From Gammaproteobacteria bacterium (GTDB lineage: Bacteria; Pseudomonadota; Gammaproteobacteria; Pseudomonadales; Azotimanducaceae), in contig VXNE01000310.1 in NCBI GenBank assembly GCA_009840715.1, forward strand, positions 1-6,120: a stretch of DNA of 6,120 bases, in the 5' to 3' direction. Positions 1-5,062 of this stretch are shown piece after piece; positions within the stretch are counted from its first letter, which is position 1, and every line of letters begins with the position of its first letter. The position numbers and the translations under genes are program-made. The notes beneath the pieces are model-generated. The model was not told the origin of the DNA, made no database searches, and saw only the letters and a program-made list of their open reading frames with translations.

Positions 1-1
1 C

Positions 2-187
2 CGCGCCCCCGCGTCCGCGGGCGTGGGGGGGCTGGGGCTCGCGGGCCGCCGGCGCGCGTTCGACCTCGTGCACCAGCACCCACCCCCACCGCGCGAGCGC
101 GACTTCGATCCCGAGCGGACCGCCACGCGCGACGAGTGCCTCGCCGACGCCTGGCGCGACGGCTGGGACTGCGGCGCGTCCGCCTGA
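2..187 (+). CDS. Orphan protein, C-terminal part (5' end outside window)
   Basis: The open frame enters from the left edge and stops at TGA 185-187, giving 61 residues. I do not recognise a named family. Its last 47 residues match the C-terminus of the complete gene at 2014-2715 at 27 of 47 positions. The shared blocks are GRRRAFD, PPxRE, FDP and ADAWRxGWD, so the two are clear paralogues. The first 14 or so visible residues are a low-complexity G/A/P run over a G7 tract (25-31), where the paralogue has a normal sequence. That part may be diverged or misread. The DUF3085-like gene starts 25 bases downstream in the same direction, so the two could share a transcript. Function unknown. Confidence 0.75.
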   Translation, partial: RAPASAGVGGLGLAGRRRAFDLVHQHPPPPRERDFDPERTATRDECLADAWRDGWDCGASA

Positions 188-212
188 CCACACCTCGACG
201 GAGACCGCCCCG

Positions 213-698
213 ATGACCCGACTCCAATTCGACATGGAACAGGTCGCCGGCCTCGCCCGGCACGCCCGCGCGGCCCCCGAGCGCCGCATGACCATCGCCC
301 AGCGCGCGGAGATCTACGGTGAGGACCGCTGCGCGGTGCCGCAGCCCGGCGAGGAGCGCCTCGCGCCGCCGTGCCTGTGGCTCGTCAAGGACGAGGGCAT
401 CTACCTCATGTCCCCCGGCGTACATCCCGAACCGGAGCCCGGCGACCGCCCGGCCCGCGCGCCCGTCGCGTACGCCAGCGGCTTCGACCCGACCCGCGAC
501 GACCGCATGGCGGTCTGGGACCGCGCACGCGACGCCGTCGGCGGCGACGATTTCGCCGAGGCCATCCCCGCCGAGTGGGTGGACGCCGCGGTCGCGACCC
601 GCTCGCCGGAGTTCGTGCTGGAGTTCGGCCCCGACGCGATCGGCCTGCTGCTGCCCGCCGCATCCGGCGACCCGTCGGTCGTTCCTCCGGCGCCATGA
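213..698 (+). CDS. DUF3085-like hypothetical protein
   Basis: A 161-residue soluble protein with no signal peptide or membrane segment. The start is fixed by a CGGAG ribosome-binding site at 199-203, nine bases before ATG 213. The segment LWLVKDEGIYLMSPG (about residues 55-69), followed by APVAYASGFDP (about 83-93), is the pattern I associate with DUF3085, a family of unknown function common in proteobacterial mobile elements. The N-terminal helix (LQFDMEQVAGLARHARAAP) also fits that family. This assignment is from memory. The C-terminus after about residue 147 is Pro/Ala-rich and probably disordered. The gene follows the partial orphan gene by 25 bases. No function is established for the family; presence on accessory elements suggests a helper or host-interaction role. 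Confidence 0.75.
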   Translation: MTRLQFDMEQVAGLARHARAAPERRMTIAQRAEIYGEDRCAVPQPGEERLAPPCLWLVKDEGIYLMSPGVHPEPEPGDRPARAPVAYASGFDPTRDDRMAVWDRARDAVGGDDFAEAIPAEWVDAAVATRSPEFVLEFGPDAIGLLLPAASGDPSVVPPAP

Positions 699-795
699 CG
701 CCAGGCTTGCCACCCCGAGCGCCACGCGCGGTGTTGACGCGCCACGCGCCATCTGCAACCCTCCGCCGCAGGCCGAGGCGGCGTGCGAGACGACC

Positions 796-1054
796 GTGAA
801 CTTCCGCATCCTCGGGCGCATTTCGCACGCGGAGACCATCGCCCAGGGCGCAGGCATCCGCGAGCTTTCGAGGCTGCGGCGCCTCTACGGTCCCGGCAAC
901 GCCGCTTCCTGCGGAACCGGGGCGCAAGCGAAAGGGGACCGCCCGCATACAACTGGACAACGGCGACATACGGCTGGCCGAACTGCACTGGTACGAAGCG
1001 CACGGCATCGGCCGCAAGGAGATCAAGCGCAAGCGCTACCTGGACCGACCATGA
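796..1054 (+). pseudogene. Frame-disrupted small conserved protein (RxLGRIxxAETIA…ELHWYEAHGIG family)
   Basis: From GTG 796 the first frame encodes NFRILGRISHAETIAQ…IRELSRLRRLYGPGN, ending at AAC 898-900. The matching C-terminal half is in the next frame from about 923: RKRKGTARIQLDNGDIRLAE, then LHWYEAHGIGRKEIKRKRYLDRP, with TGA at 1052-1054. Joined, the halves resemble a common proteobacterial small protein of about 75-80 residues, unnamed as far as I know, that I recall as reading YGxGxWRKxKG at this junction. Here 22 bases (901-922) stand where about one codon is expected, a net gain of about 19 bases that shifts the frame. If translated unshifted, the first frame runs straight into the downstream gene's frame and fuses with it. 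No strong Shine-Dalgarno precedes the GTG. Sequencing error, true decay, or recoding remain possible. Confidence 0.7.
892..921 (+). other. Stem-loop at the frame break of the small conserved gene
   Basis: CCCGG (892-896) pairs with CCGGG (917-921), and CCGC (902-905) pairs with GCGG (911-914) around a TTCCT loop, with an internal loop between the stems. The structure covers almost exactly the extra bases that break the reading frame. Short palindromes are expected in such GC-rich DNA, so the fold alone proves nothing. Its coincidence with the frame break is the notable point. Confidence 0.4.
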
Positions 1055-1293
1055 GCGAACCGACAACCGCGAGCCAAGCCGAATACGTCGTCTGCGTCGA
1101 CAACGCCGACTATCCGGTCTCTCTCGAACTGCACAAGATCTACCGGACGCTCCCCGACGACGACGCCGCGGCCGCCGGAGACCTCCGGATCGTCGACGAG
1201 AGCGGCGAGGACTACCTCTTCTCCGCCGCCGCCTTCGTTCCGATCAGCGTGCCCGAGCGCGTCCGGTCCTCGCTACGCCGCACCGCCTCGTAG
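1051..1293 (+). CDS. Conserved small hypothetical protein
   Basis: An 80-residue protein whose ATG overlaps the TGA of the preceding reading frame (ATGA at 1051-1054), the arrangement typical of translational coupling. The sequence YVVCVDNADYPVSLELHKIYRTLPD (residues 12-36), then LRIVDESGEDYLF and FVPISVP, is a pattern I remember in many proteobacterial hypothetical proteins, often next to the HWYEAHGIG small protein, as here. It looks like a compact beta-rich domain without membrane segments, and no catalytic motif is visible. The upstream partner looks broken, so coupled translation may be impaired unless the upstream gene is read through in its first frame, which is open into this gene. 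Function unknown. Confidence 0.8.
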   Translation: MSEPTTASQAEYVVCVDNADYPVSLELHKIYRTLPDDDAAAAGDLRIVDESGEDYLFSAAAFVPISVPERVRSSLRRTAS

Positions 1294-1306
1294 CAGCCCG
1301 CCCCTC

Positions 1307-1579
1307 TCAGTTCACGCGTTCGCGCAGGCCCTTGCCGGCGCGGAACGCGGGCACGCGCGCCGCCGCGATCTCGATCGCCTCGCCGGTGCGCGGATTGCGG
1401 CCGGTCCGCGCGGCGCGCTCGCGCACCTCGAACGTCCCGAATCCCGGCACCGTCACCGCCTCCCCGGCCGCCAGGCCCGCCGCCACGGCTTCGAGCACCG
1501 CCTCCACCGCTGCGCCAGCCGCCGACCGGCCCAGTCCCGTCGCCGCCGCCACGGCCTCCACCAGTTCCCTCTTGTTCAT
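1307..1579 (-). CDS. HU-family DNA-binding protein
   Basis: A 90-residue protein, the normal HU length. HU dimers bend and compact DNA and assist replication, recombination and transcription. The N-terminal helices start MNKRELVEAVAAATGLG. Residues 46-66 carry the HU/IHF signature GFGTFEVRERAARTGRNPRTG, with the Arg-Asn-Pro tip of the DNA-gripping arm at 61-63. The end, AFRAGKGLRERVN, is also typical. The start is supported by AAGGAG (minus strand, 1586-1591), six bases from ATG at 1577-1579. It is the only convincing minus-strand gene here and is convergent with the 1051-1293 gene, with a 13-base gap and no clear terminator. Mobile elements often carry their own HU paralogue. I do not assign hupA or hupB, because HU subtypes cannot be separated by eye. 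It is unusually rich in alanine. Confidence 0.95.
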   Translation of the reverse strand: MNKRELVEAVAAATGLGRSAAGAAVEAVLEAVAAGLAAGEAVTVPGFGTFEVRERAARTGRNPRTGEAIEIAAARVPAFRAGKGLRERVN

Positions 1580-1623
1580 CTCCCGCTCCTTCCTGTAGCC
1601 GCGCGCCCGGCGCAAAGCCGCTA

Positions 1624-1652
1624 ATTCAAGCGGGTTTCCGGAGTCCGGTCCA
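1624..1652 (-). promoter_or_regulatory. Possible sigma-70-like promoter for HU, with overlapping palindrome
   Basis: On the minus strand TGGACC (1647-1652) and TTGAAT (1624-1629) lie 17 bases apart and match the -35 and -10 consensus at 4 of 6 bases each. A short inverted repeat, CCGCT (1618-1622) and AGCGG (1629-1633), brackets the -10-like hexamer and could be an operator. This is one of the few AT-containing patches upstream of HU. The match is weak, and no start site can be seen. Confidence 0.25.
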
Positions 1653-1756
1653 CAGGCGGGGTAGGACGGCTCCAGCTTCGCGTTCTGCAAGCGGCCCACG
1701 CGCGTCCCGAAGGCCGCATAGCACCACCCATCCGACCACTCCAGGAGACAAGGACC

Positions 1757-1833
1757 ATGCAAGCCACCCTCACGCCGGTCGCCGACGCGTTCCACCAACT
1801 GCCCGAGGCCCGCCCCCTGCCCTGCGGCGTCGC
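1757..1833 (+). pseudogene. N-terminal remnant of the 2014-2715 orphan family
   Basis: ATG 1757 has a good ribosome-binding site (AGGAG at 1743-1747). The first 25 residues (MQATLTPVADAFHQLPEARP, then LPCGV) align without gaps to the start of the 2014-2715 protein (MATDTIPVTQAFHEVPVTHR, then FPCGI), with 10 identities including PV, AFH, P and PCG. Homology stops at the point where repeat element A begins (GAATCCCG at 1834). The frame stays open to 2065, but from 1834 it only reads the repeat. I therefore call it a truncated paralogue that kept its start signals. It could still yield a short chimeric peptide of 102 residues. Confidence 0.6.
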
Positions 1834-1979
1834 GAATCCCGGCCCACAGCCTGCCTTGCCCGGGCGGCCCGTCAAGGCGAGCCCTGGCGGGCGCCGCACG
1901 TCCGCTACGCGTCCGGCGGCGGCCTTGACCGCCCGGCCCGGCCGGCGGCCCGGCGCACGGCGACGGGCTTCGCCCAACC
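1834..1979 (+). repeat. Intergenic repeat element, copy A
   Basis: The copy begins with GAATCCCG (1834) and ends with CCCAACC (1973-1979), 146 bases in all. It contains GTCAAGGC (1871-1878), a GCCC…GGGC stretch, GTCCGGCG, and the inverted partner GCCTTGAC (1922-1929). A small hairpin GGGC-TTC-GCCC follows (1965-1975). Offsets from the first base to GTCAAGGC and to the hairpin (37 and 131) equal those of copy B; the right arm is at 88 versus 89. The arms flanking the 8-bp core are only partly complementary here. The copy lies between the truncated orphan remnant and the complete orphan gene, ending 34 bases before ATG 2014. Confidence 0.85.
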
Positions 1980-2013
1980 CATCTAGAATCGTCAACCGAC
2001 CCGGGAGAGAGAC

Positions 2014-2715
2014 ATGGCCACCGACACGATCCCCGTCACCCAAGCGTTCCACGAGGTGCCGGTGACGCACCGCTTCCCCTGCGGCATCACGGCCCACTGC
2101 GTGATCCCGTACCACATCGGCCCGGCCCGCGCCTGGCGCTACGCGCGCCACGACGCCGTCACCGGCGCCCGCCACAAGGGCTGGCACGTCGACGCGCAGG
2201 AGTTCGAGACGCTCACCGGATTCGTCTACGCGTGCCAGGACGACTACCGGGACGACGAGGAGCCCTCGCCGATCAGCTTCTACGCGCTGGTCGTCTCGGA
2301 CGACACCGACGAGCAGCTCCTCGACCCAGACGCCTACGACGATCCCGTCCCCGCCGCCCTCGCCGCCGACGCCATGGCCAGATGCTTCGCCGAGCACCAG
2401 CGCGCCTGCGACGAGATCAACGCCCACGCCGCGCGGGCGCGGATCGAACTCGCCGAGGCGAACCGCATCCGGCGCGAGGCGCTCGCCATCCTCCGCCACG
2501 CGCGGGACTACCCCGCGGAAGGCGACACCCTGGGTCCCCAGTTCGCACGGTTGTGGCGGCAGGCCGACGCCGGCCGGCGACGCGCCTTCGACATCATTCG
2601 CGAGCACCGCCCGCCGCAGCGCGAGCACCCCTTCGACCCGCGCACCATCGCCACGCCGGAGGAGCACATCGCCGACGCCTGGCGGGGGGGCTGGGACAAC
2701 ACCCCCACGGCGTAG
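2014..2715 (+). CDS. Orphan hypothetical protein, full-length paralogue
   Basis: A 233-residue acidic soluble protein without membrane segments; I do not recognise a named domain. GGAG at 2004-2007, six bases before ATG 2014, supports the start. Three parts are visible. The N-terminal region (residues 1-75) is rich in His, Cys and aromatics, including FPCGITAHC and KGWHVDAQEFETL. The middle is acidic (about 76-118). A long charged helical segment (about 120-190) leads to a conserved C-terminal box, GRRRAFDII…FDPRTIATPEEHIADAWRGGWD. The C-terminal box is shared with the partial gene at 2-187 and the N-terminus with the remnant at 1757, so this family has at least three copies in 2.7 kb. A G7 run (2684-2690) turns the paralogue's RDGW into RGGW. 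Only repeat element A lies between it and the remnant. Function unknown. Confidence 0.85.
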   Translation: MATDTIPVTQAFHEVPVTHRFPCGITAHCVIPYHIGPARAWRYARHDAVTGARHKGWHVDAQEFETLTGFVYACQDDYRDDEEPSPISFYALVVSDDTDEQLLDPDAYDDPVPAALAADAMARCFAEHQRACDEINAHAARARIELAEANRIRREALAILRHARDYPAEGDTLGPQFARLWRQADAGRRRAFDIIREHRPPQREHPFDPRTIATPEEHIADAWRGGWDNTPTA

Positions 2716-2914
2716 GCACCCGCGCCTCCCCGAAACGGCTCCGTGCCGGTTCATGGCGGCGCGGGCGCGCCCCGGACCCACGACGGCGCAGGCCGACGCC
2801 ACGTTCACGAAGCTACCGTTCCCATCGTTGCGCAACACGTCCCCTGGATCCCCCGGTCCACTGCGGTCCTTCAGTGCCCGCCAGCGCGTTCCGCGCCACG
2901 CACACCAGCAGCCC
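2716..2914. other. Non-coding spacer between orphan gene and repeat B
   Basis: About 200 bases in which I find no supported gene on either strand. A short stem, CGGC (2736-2739) with GCCG (2745-2748), lies 21 bases after the stop of the orphan gene, but no U-tract follows on the plus strand. The stretch is a little less GC-extreme than its surroundings (for example near 2810-2860). Together with repeat B it separates the orphan gene from the NADAR operon. Confidence 0.5.
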
Positions 2915-3061
2915 GAATCCCGCCCGGCAGCCTGCCGCGGCCGCCCGCGCGGTCAAGGCGGGCCCCTCGGGGCGACGCGCGGCCGCGGGCGCGTCCGGCG
3001 TCGGCCTTGACCGCGCGGGCCTGGCCGCGACCCGGCGAGGGCAACGGGCTTCGGCCCAACC
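2915..3061 (+). repeat. Intergenic repeat element, copy B (best inverted repeat)
   Basis: 147 bases from GAATCCCG to CCCAACC. It has a perfect 17-bp inverted repeat: GCCCGCGCGGTCAAGGC (2943-2959) and GCCTTGACCGCGCGGGC (3004-3020), with a 44-base spacer. The spacer carries CCCCTCGGGG and GTCCGGCGTC, aligning with copy A. Near the right end GGGC-TTCG-GCCC (3046-3057) would fold as a UUCG-tetraloop hairpin in RNA. The Shine-Dalgarno of the NADAR gene (GGAGG, 3064-3068) starts three bases after the copy, so any transcript of the operon that starts upstream would carry the structure at its 5' end. Confidence 0.88.
3046..3057 (+). other. GGGC-UUCG-GCCC hairpin before the NADAR start
   Basis: Four G-C pairs close a TTCG loop, six bases upstream of the GGAGG ribosome-binding site. 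The cUUCGg tetraloop is known to be exceptionally stable. There is no following T-run, so it is not a standard terminator. It may protect or structure the 5' leader, or be part of the repeat's own recognition fold. Copy A has the related GGGC-TTC-GCCC at the same offset. Confidence 0.5.
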
Positions 3062-3075
3062 ACGGAGGCGATCCC

Positions 3076-3732
3076 ATGCACCCGACCAGAGCCGCCGTTT
3101 CCCCGGCACCCGAACGCATCGACCGCTTCCGCGGCGACCACGCGTTCCTGTCCAACTTCCTCCGCCACCCATTCCAGTGGCGCGGCCGCTCCTATCCGAC
3201 GGCGGAGCACGCGTTCCAGAGCGCCAAGTCCCGCGACGGCCGCGAACGCGAGCGTATCCGCGCCGCCGCCTCCGCAACCGAGGCCAAGCGCCTCGGGCGC
3301 CGCGCCGACCTGCGCCGCGACTGGGACCGCATCAGGGACGACGTCATGCACTCGATCCTCGAAGCCAAGTTCGCCGTGCCGGCCCTCCGAGACGCCCTGC
3401 TCGCCACCGGCGATGCCGAGCTCGTGGAAGGCAACACCTGGGGCGACACCTACTGGGGCGTCTGCGGCGGCCGCGGGCGCAACCGGCTCGGCCATACGCT
3501 GATGCGCATTCGCGACGACATCCGGCGCCGCGCCGGGCCGGCCATGGACGCGCAGCACGCCGACTGGCTGCGCGAGCGCTGCGACCTCGCGCGCATCGGG
3601 CGCTGCGACCGCGAGACCTGCCACAGGCGAAGCGGCTGGCGCCACGACGCCGGCGACGCCCCGTCCTGCATCCCGCTCGAGATCCTGCGCCGCCTCGAAC
3701 GGACCGATACCACCGCGCCCGAACACCGCTGA
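3076..3732 (+). CDS. NADAR-domain (YbiA/DUF1768-like) protein with Cys/His C-terminal tail
   Basis: A 218-residue protein; start set by GGAGG at 3064-3068 before ATG 3076. Residues 14-153 show the NADAR pattern: IDRFRGDHAFLSNF (15-28), YPTAEHAFQSAK (40-51), LRRDWDRIRDDVM (79-91), then EAKF (96-99), LLATGDAELVEGNTWGDTYWG (108-128) and NRLGHTLMRIR (136-146). NADAR enzymes cleave N-glycosidic bonds. YbiA acts on early riboflavin-pathway intermediates, and other members remove ADP-ribose from guanine in DNA as antitoxins of DarT1. No DarT toxin is visible here. The last 65 or so residues lie beyond the core and hold C169, C177, C182, H183, H190 and C198, possibly a metal site. The gene heads a three-gene set, 19 bases before the next gene. 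Substrate cannot be told from sequence. Confidence 0.92.
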   Translation: MHPTRAAVSPAPERIDRFRGDHAFLSNFLRHPFQWRGRSYPTAEHAFQSAKSRDGRERERIRAAASATEAKRLGRRADLRRDWDRIRDDVMHSILEAKFAVPALRDALLATGDAELVEGNTWGDTYWGVCGGRGRNRLGHTLMRIRDDIRRRAGPAMDAQHADWLRERCDLARIGRCDRETCHRRSGWRHDAGDAPSCIPLEILRRLERTDTTAPEHR

Positions 3733-3751
3733 TCCACCGGAGGAACCCGTC

Positions 3752-4444
3752 ATGCCCCGCATCCAGCTTCCCGCCCCGTGCCACCTGTGCGGCCAGACCT
3801 GCGTGTCGAGCCGCCGCGCGCGCGTTATGCGCCGCCTCGACCGCGCCGACCTCGGCTCGCCGGCCCAGCGCCCCGACGCCGACACCTGCCCGTGGCGGCA
3901 GTGCCCGCACCGCCGGTCCGGGCACCCCATCCCTCCCGTCCTGGAGGACCAGCGCTCCTTCGGCGTCGTCGCCTCCACCTGGCCGCCCACGGACCGGGCG
4001 CCCGTCGTACTGTCCCTGCACGCAGTACGCGCCGCCGCCGAGACCGACCGCGACGTCCTCGCCTTGCAGGTTCCGATCCCGCGCCCGCGCGGCGTCGCGC
4101 GCACCGACTACGACGTGGTCGAGTTCCCGCACGCGCTCATCGCCGCGCAACTCGCCGCCATCCAGGAGGAGGGATTCGAATACGGCTACGAGCACGCGAT
4201 GGAGACCGCCTGCGAGCGCCTGCGCGAGGACGGCCGGCTTCCCGCCGCCACCGCCGCGCTGCACCACTTCGCCGAGGAGCATCCGCGCCTGTTCGCCGAC
4301 ACCATCCGTTACCTGTTCGGCGTCGGCCACGACATCGCCGCCGCCGTGACCGAGAGCGTGCGGCTCGGCTACGCGCTCGACGCGCCACTCGATGCGGCCC
4401 TGAGCGCCCTGGCCGCCGCTGCCCCCGCGGAAGACACGCCATGA
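3752..4444 (+). CDS. Hypothetical protein with N-terminal cysteine cluster
   Basis: A 230-residue protein I cannot assign to a family. GGAGG (3739-3743), eight bases before ATG 3752, supports the start. The N-terminus has C10-x2-C13-x3-C17 and then C46-x4-C51-x-H53 with H58, a likely zinc-binding pair of clusters. The rest (about 68-125) looks like beta/alpha sequence. Residues 126-222 look fully helical and alanine-rich, with EYGYEHAMETACERL and LHHFAEEHPRLFADTIRYLFGVG. No transmembrane segment is evident. It shares a C-x4-C-(P)-HRRSG stretch with the tail of the upstream NADAR protein. It lies 19 bases after that gene and overlaps the next by ATGA (4441-4444), so the three are very likely co-transcribed. 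An adaptor or nucleic-acid-binding role is possible but only inferred. Confidence 0.85.
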   Translation: MPRIQLPAPCHLCGQTCVSSRRARVMRRLDRADLGSPAQRPDADTCPWRQCPHRRSGHPIPPVLEDQRSFGVVASTWPPTDRAPVVLSLHAVRAAAETDRDVLALQVPIPRPRGVARTDYDVVEFPHALIAAQLAAIQEEGFEYGYEHAMETACERLREDGRLPAATAALHHFAEEHPRLFADTIRYLFGVGHDIAAAVTESVRLGYALDAPLDAALSALAAAAPAEDTP

Positions 4445-4863
4445 GGCTCCACCGCATCGTCGGCCGCGCCGGCAAGTGCGGCCCGAGCGCCATGGCCGCC
4501 GTCACCGGGCTGCCCACCCACGACTGTGCGGCGCTGCTGCGCGAGGTCACCGGGCGCACCCAGATTCACGGCGTGCAGTCGTACGAACTCATGGCCGCCA
4601 TGGCGCTCGCCGGGTGGCGCTGCGAACGCACGCTGCACCGCGGCGCGGCGCGTCCGACACTGGCGGCCTGGCTGCGCGACCACGACACGCTCGCCCACTC
4701 GTTCGTCCTGGTCGTGCGGCACCACTTCGTCGCCGTGGGAGGCGCCGACATCGCGGACAGCGGCTGGATGTTCAGCCGACGCCCGCAGCCGCTCGCCACC
4801 GCTCCGCACCGTCGCGTGCGCGTGCGCCAGACCATCGCCTGCCGTCCCGACAGCGACCCCTGA
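4441..4863 (+). CDS. Predicted small papain/C39-like cysteine peptidase
   Basis: A 140-residue protein, translation probably coupled to the upstream gene (ATGA overlap), with a GGAAG site at 4429-4433. The pattern GKCGPSAMAAVTG (residues 11-23), then HHFVAVGG (94-101) and IADSGW (104-109), is that of papain-fold peptidases. In that fold a Cys in a CGP motif heads a helix (C13), His begins a strand (H95) and Asp or Asn completes the triad (D106). The length fits compact C39-like or phage-encoded relatives. There is no signal peptide or membrane segment, so it should act in the cytoplasm, perhaps on a product of this operon. Whether it cuts peptides, deconjugates or is inactive is unknown. The repeat element C region follows the stop. 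Confidence 0.7.
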   Translation: MRLHRIVGRAGKCGPSAMAAVTGLPTHDCAALLREVTGRTQIHGVQSYELMAAMALAGWRCERTLHRGAARPTLAAWLRDHDTLAHSFVLVVRHHFVAVGGADIADSGWMFSRRPQPLATAPHRRVRVRQTIACRPDSDP

Positions 4864-4870
4864 CGCATCC

Positions 4871-4888
4871 CGCTCCCCGGGGCGAGCG
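4871..4888 (+). terminator. Weak hairpin after the NADAR operon
   Basis: CGCTC (4871-4875) pairs with GAGCG (4884-4888), with partial CC/GG pairing inside, eight bases after the peptidase stop. It is followed by CCTTCCCCC rather than a T-run, so intrinsic termination is doubtful. Its position right after the last operon gene is the main argument. Confidence 0.3.
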
Positions 4889-4889
4889 C

Positions 4890-5051
4890 CTTCCCCCGAG
4901 CCTGGTCCGCGCCCGCCGCCCGTCAAGGCGTGCCCTGCGGGTGCCGCCGGCCGTTCGTCAGCTTCGTTGACCCGTGGTCGGTGCAACCGGCGGCAGCCTT
5001 GACCGGCGGCTCCACGGCGCGGACCTCCCGACCGGGAAAGCGCCACCCAAC
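4890..5051 (+). repeat. Intergenic repeat element, copy C (longer variant)
   Basis: A diverged member of the A/B family. GTCAAGGC (4922-4929) and GCCTTGAC (4996-5003) extend to a 14-bp inverted repeat with one mismatch (CCGCCCGTCAAGGC against GCCTTGACCGGCGG). The arms are 74 bases apart start to start, versus 51-52 in A and B, because of about 22 extra bases that include GTCAGCTTCGTTGAC, a small hairpin of its own. After the left arm it keeps the GCCC…GGG stretch. It ends with CCCAAC (5046-5051), 50 bases from the right arm as against 51 in A and B. The AGGAGG ribosome-binding site of the SLOG gene follows at once (5052-5057). The left boundary is approximate: GAATCCCG is not recognisable here. 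Confidence 0.8.
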
Positions 5052-5062
5052 AGGAGGACTCC

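Noticed and set aside
719..749. 11-bp direct repeat GCGCCACGCGC at 719-729 and 739-749
   Set aside because: Only two copies in a GC-rich spacer with no flanking element or gene boundary attached. Likely chance.
1925..1989. TTGACC inside the right arm of element A and TAGAAT (1984-1989) as a promoter
   Set aside because: The hexamers are 53 bases apart, and the same TTGACC in copies B and C has no AT-rich -10 at 16-18 bases. No promoter can be supported.
1621..2838. Long minus-strand open frame (about 405 codons) across the remnant, repeat A and the orphan gene
   Set aside because: It is antisense to a supported gene, crosses the repeat and part of the HU leader, has no ribosome-binding site and no recognisable domain. 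Long antisense frames are expected at this GC content.
2760..2850. Minus-strand peptide VLRNDGNGSFVNVASA, resembling an FG-GAP/VCBS repeat
   Set aside because: The resemblance covers only about 16 residues. There are no further repeats, no signal peptide and no start signal, and the frame continues antisense to the orphan gene. Chance or a very small relic.
2232..4349. Long plus-strand open frame of about 705 codons
   Set aside because: It overlaps the orphan gene, repeat B, the NADAR gene and the Cys-cluster gene in another frame, and gives Arg/Pro/Ala-rich low-complexity protein, the usual shadow in GC-rich DNA.
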